From Solirubrobacterales bacterium (GTDB lineage Bacteria; Actinomycetota; Thermoleophilia; Solirubrobacterales; 70-9): a DNA stretch of 64,000 nucleotides. The notes under the pieces were generated by a model. It saw only the letters and a list, made by a program, of their open reading frames with translations, made no database searches and was not told the DNA's origin. A program made the translations under genes and the position numbers. Location: the NCBI GenBank assembly GCA_025450195.1, contig JANWHW010000012.1, forward strand, positions 1 to 64,000, read 5' to 3'. Below are positions 62,116-64,000 of the stretch, piece after piece. Position 1 is the first letter of the stretch. Each line of letters begins with the position of its first letter.

Positions 62116-62973
62116 ATGGCCGGTGACTCGCACTCGCAGATCTTCAAGCCTGGCCTGCTCGAGGGGCAGGTGTGCCTGGTTTCCGGCGCCGGCAGTGGGC
62201 TGGGCCGGGAGACTGCGCTGGAGCTGGCCCGCCTGGGCGCCGTCGTGATCGGCTGCGGGCGCCGCGAGGAGCCGCTGGTGGAGACATCGACTTTGGCCGA
62301 GGGCCTGGCGGGCTCCTTCGAGTACGAGACAGTCGACATCCGCGACGAGGAGGCGGTCGATCGATTCTTCGACAGCCTGCTGGAGCGGCACGGACGGCTA
62401 GACACGTTGGTCAACAACGCTGGCGGCCAATTCCTCGCCCCCGCTGAGTCGATCAGCCCGAAAGGCTTTCGCACCGTGATCGAGCTGAACGTGCAGGGAA
62501 CCTGGCTGATGACCCACGCGGCGGCGACCAAGGCCTTCATCCCGCAGGGCGGCGGCAAGGTGCTCAGCGTGACGCTCTCGCCCCATCATGGGATGCCGGG
62601 AATGGTCCACTCCGGCGCCGCCCGCGCCGCGGTCGAGAACATGATGCGAACGCTGGCGATCGAGTGGGCGCGGTTCGGGATAAAGACCTGCGCGCTGGCG
62701 GCCGGCCAATTCGCTACCGAGACGCTGATGACCAAGTACCCCCAAGTCGTGATCGACAACCTGGAGCGTTCGATCCCGATCGGCCGCGCCGGCCGAGCCG
62801 AGGAGATGGCCTGGCTTGTGGCCTACCTGGCTTCGCCGGCGGGTGACTTCTTCTCCGGCACGACGATCACGATCGACGGCGCCCGCGACAACTGGGCCGG
62901 GCCCTGGCCGCCGGAAGCGATCACCGGGGAGGGCGGCGAGCCCGTTGCCGAGGAGCGCCGGCCGAAGGGCTGA
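62116..62973 (+). CDS. Short-chain dehydrogenase/reductase
   Basis: GQVCLVSGAGSGLGRETALELARLGA; LVNNAGGQFLAP. Confidence 0.93.
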   Translation: MAGDSHSQIFKPGLLEGQVCLVSGAGSGLGRETALELARLGAVVIGCGRREEPLVETSTLAEGLAGSFEYETVDIRDEEAVDRFFDSLLERHGRLDTLVNNAGGQFLAPAESISPKGFRTVIELNVQGTWLMTHAAATKAFIPQGGGKVLSVTLSPHHGMPGMVHSGAARAAVENMMRTLAIEWARFGIKTCALAAGQFATETLMTKYPQVVIDNLERSIPIGRAGRAEEMAWLVAYLASPAGDFFSGTTITIDGARDNWAGPWPPEAITGEGGEPVAEERRPKG

Positions 62974-62989
62974 CGCCTAGAGGTATGCC

Positions 62990-63433
62990 CTACTTGCGGG
63001 GCTCGAGGATGACCATGGGGATTTCGCGTCCCCTGCTGCGAGCCTGGTAGTCCTCGTAGCCGCTGTAGGCCTTGACCGCCTTCGGCCAGAGGCGCTGACG
63101 CTCCTCCGCGGTGGCGACCTTAGCGTGGACCAGTCGCTTCTCAGAGCCAATCTGCGCGGTCGTGTCCGGATTGGCGACGAGGTTGTGGTACCAGGCCGGG
63201 TGTTTGGGGAAGCCTCCCTTTGAGGCGACGATGACGACATCTTCGCCATCGTCGATGTAGAGCAGCGGCGAGGTGCGCTTGGTGCCGCTCTTCGCCCCGA
63301 CATGGTCGAGCAAGAGAATTTTGCCTTTCGGCAGGCCAGGGATATTTTGCCCAAGGCGGCCGCCGCTCGCCTTGTAGAGAAGCGTATGCAGACCCATGAA
63401 GCGACGGGTGACAGGCCAAATCCGATCCGCCAC
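62990..63433 (-). CDS. Deazaflavin (F420)-dependent nitroreductase-family (DDN) protein
   Basis: LLLDHVGAKSGTKRTSPLLYIDDGEDVVIVASKGGFPKHPAWYHNLVANP. Confidence 0.9.
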   Translation of the reverse strand: MADRIWPVTRRFMGLHTLLYKASGGRLGQNIPGLPKGKILLLDHVGAKSGTKRTSPLLYIDDGEDVVIVASKGGFPKHPAWYHNLVANPDTTAQIGSEKRLVHAKVATAEERQRLWPKAVKAYSGYEDYQARSRGREIPMVILEPRK

Positions 63434-63469
63434 CTCCAGGTAGCGGATGTTCGGCCTGTCCCCTGTCGC
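63401..63469. repeat. 17-bp inverted repeat at the 5' end of the DDN gene
   Basis: gcgacgggtgacaggcc (63401-63417) / ggcctgtcccctgtcgc (63453-63469), 15/17 paired; inner atccgc/gcggat. Confidence 0.75.
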
Positions 63470-63477
63470 TTTGGAGC

Positions 63478-64000
63478 TCAGGTGTACATCCCCCCGAACA
63501 TGCCGCCGGTTACGTTGAGTACCTGGCCATGCATGTAGTTGGCAAGCGGTGAGGCCAAGAACAGAACCGGTCCGGAGGCCTCGGTTGGCGTGGCGGGACG
63601 GCCAAGCGGGATGATCGCTGAGGCCATCGCCCGCATCTGCTCGGGGATGCCGAGCTCGATTTTCTCGCCGGAGGGAGCGGTCATCTCGCCGCCCTCCTCT
63701 TTGGCCGCGGTGAGGCGCGTTTCAACGAAGCCGAAGGCGACCGCGTTGACGTTGATCTTGAACTGGCCCCACTCCTTGGCGAGAGTTTTGGTCAAGCCGA
63801 CGACGCCGGCCTTGGCGGCCGAGTAGTTGACCTGGCCGGCGTTGCCCATCGTCCCCGAGGTTGAAGAGATGTTGATCAGCTTGCGGAAGACCTCTTTGTC
63901 TTCGCCGCGCTCCGCCTTGGCGGCCTCGCGCCAGTGCGGGGCCATCGCCCGCGCGACGCGGAAGGGAACGACGGTGTGGATTTCGAGCATTGCCTGGAAC
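63478..64000 (-). CDS. Short-chain dehydrogenase/reductase (FabG-like), 5' end outside window
   Basis: INISSTSGTMGNAGQVNYSAAKAGVVGLTKTLAKEWG; reading frame reaches window edge. Confidence 0.9.
   Translation of the reverse strand, partial: FQAMLEIHTVVPFRVARAMAPHWREAAKAERGEDKEVFRKLINISSTSGTMGNAGQVNYSAAKAGVVGLTKTLAKEWGQFKINVNAVAFGFVETRLTAAKEEGGEMTAPSGEKIELGIPEQMRAMASAIIPLGRPATPTEASGPVLFLASPLANYMHGQVLNVTGGMFGGMYT

Overview
High-GC actinobacterial window; gene content and zinc-type (C+) ribosomal proteins suggest Thermoleophilia/Solirubrobacterales, which is an inference. Bases 1-20.2 kb hold the contiguous str-S10-spc-alpha ribosomal superoperon: partial fusA, tuf, rpsJ...rplE, rpsN(Zn), rpsH...rplO, secY, adk, map, an O-methyltransferase where infA usually lies, rpmJ, rpsM, rpsK, rpsD, rpoA, rplQ. 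After that come truA, surE-ligA, dacB, a patatin phospholipase, an acyl-CoA ligase, a DsbA-like protein, tRNA-Pro(CGG), a ferritin-like protein and YihY. A SigB/SigF-type partner-switching module follows (GAF-SpoIIE-SnoaL phosphatase, STAS, RsbW-like kinase, sigma factor), then SOD, a GMC oxidase, rubredoxin, LemA, NUDIX, DUF4349/ECF sigma, biotin genes (bioA; bioB-bioF-bioD), a DesA3-like desaturase with its reductase, MarR, MFS, GH3, CHASE-GGDEF, a DNA glycosylase, enoyl-CoA hydratase, a biotinyl/lipoyl carrier, GT2-glpK-plsC, an MBL lactonase, SDRs and a DDN-type protein. The most interesting signals are: (1) a ~92-bp palindromic-ended repeat present between rplQ and truA and also in frame inside the C-terminal extension of rpsE, with a compensatory change in its arms; (2) a ~147-bp element at 26.6 kb with ~28-bp inverted arms enclosing three GAA-loop hairpins; (3) a 42-bp near-exact bioF fragment at 42.03 kb; (4) several GTTT-N14/15-GGGTA promoter-like motifs around the sigma module, suggesting a local self-regulated regulon; (5) possible RNA structures (rplB-rpsS, YihY-DUF6458, glpK-plsC, DDN leader). 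No CRISPR array, rRNA, transposase or prophage genes were seen. No database or folding search was run; family names come from recognised motifs.
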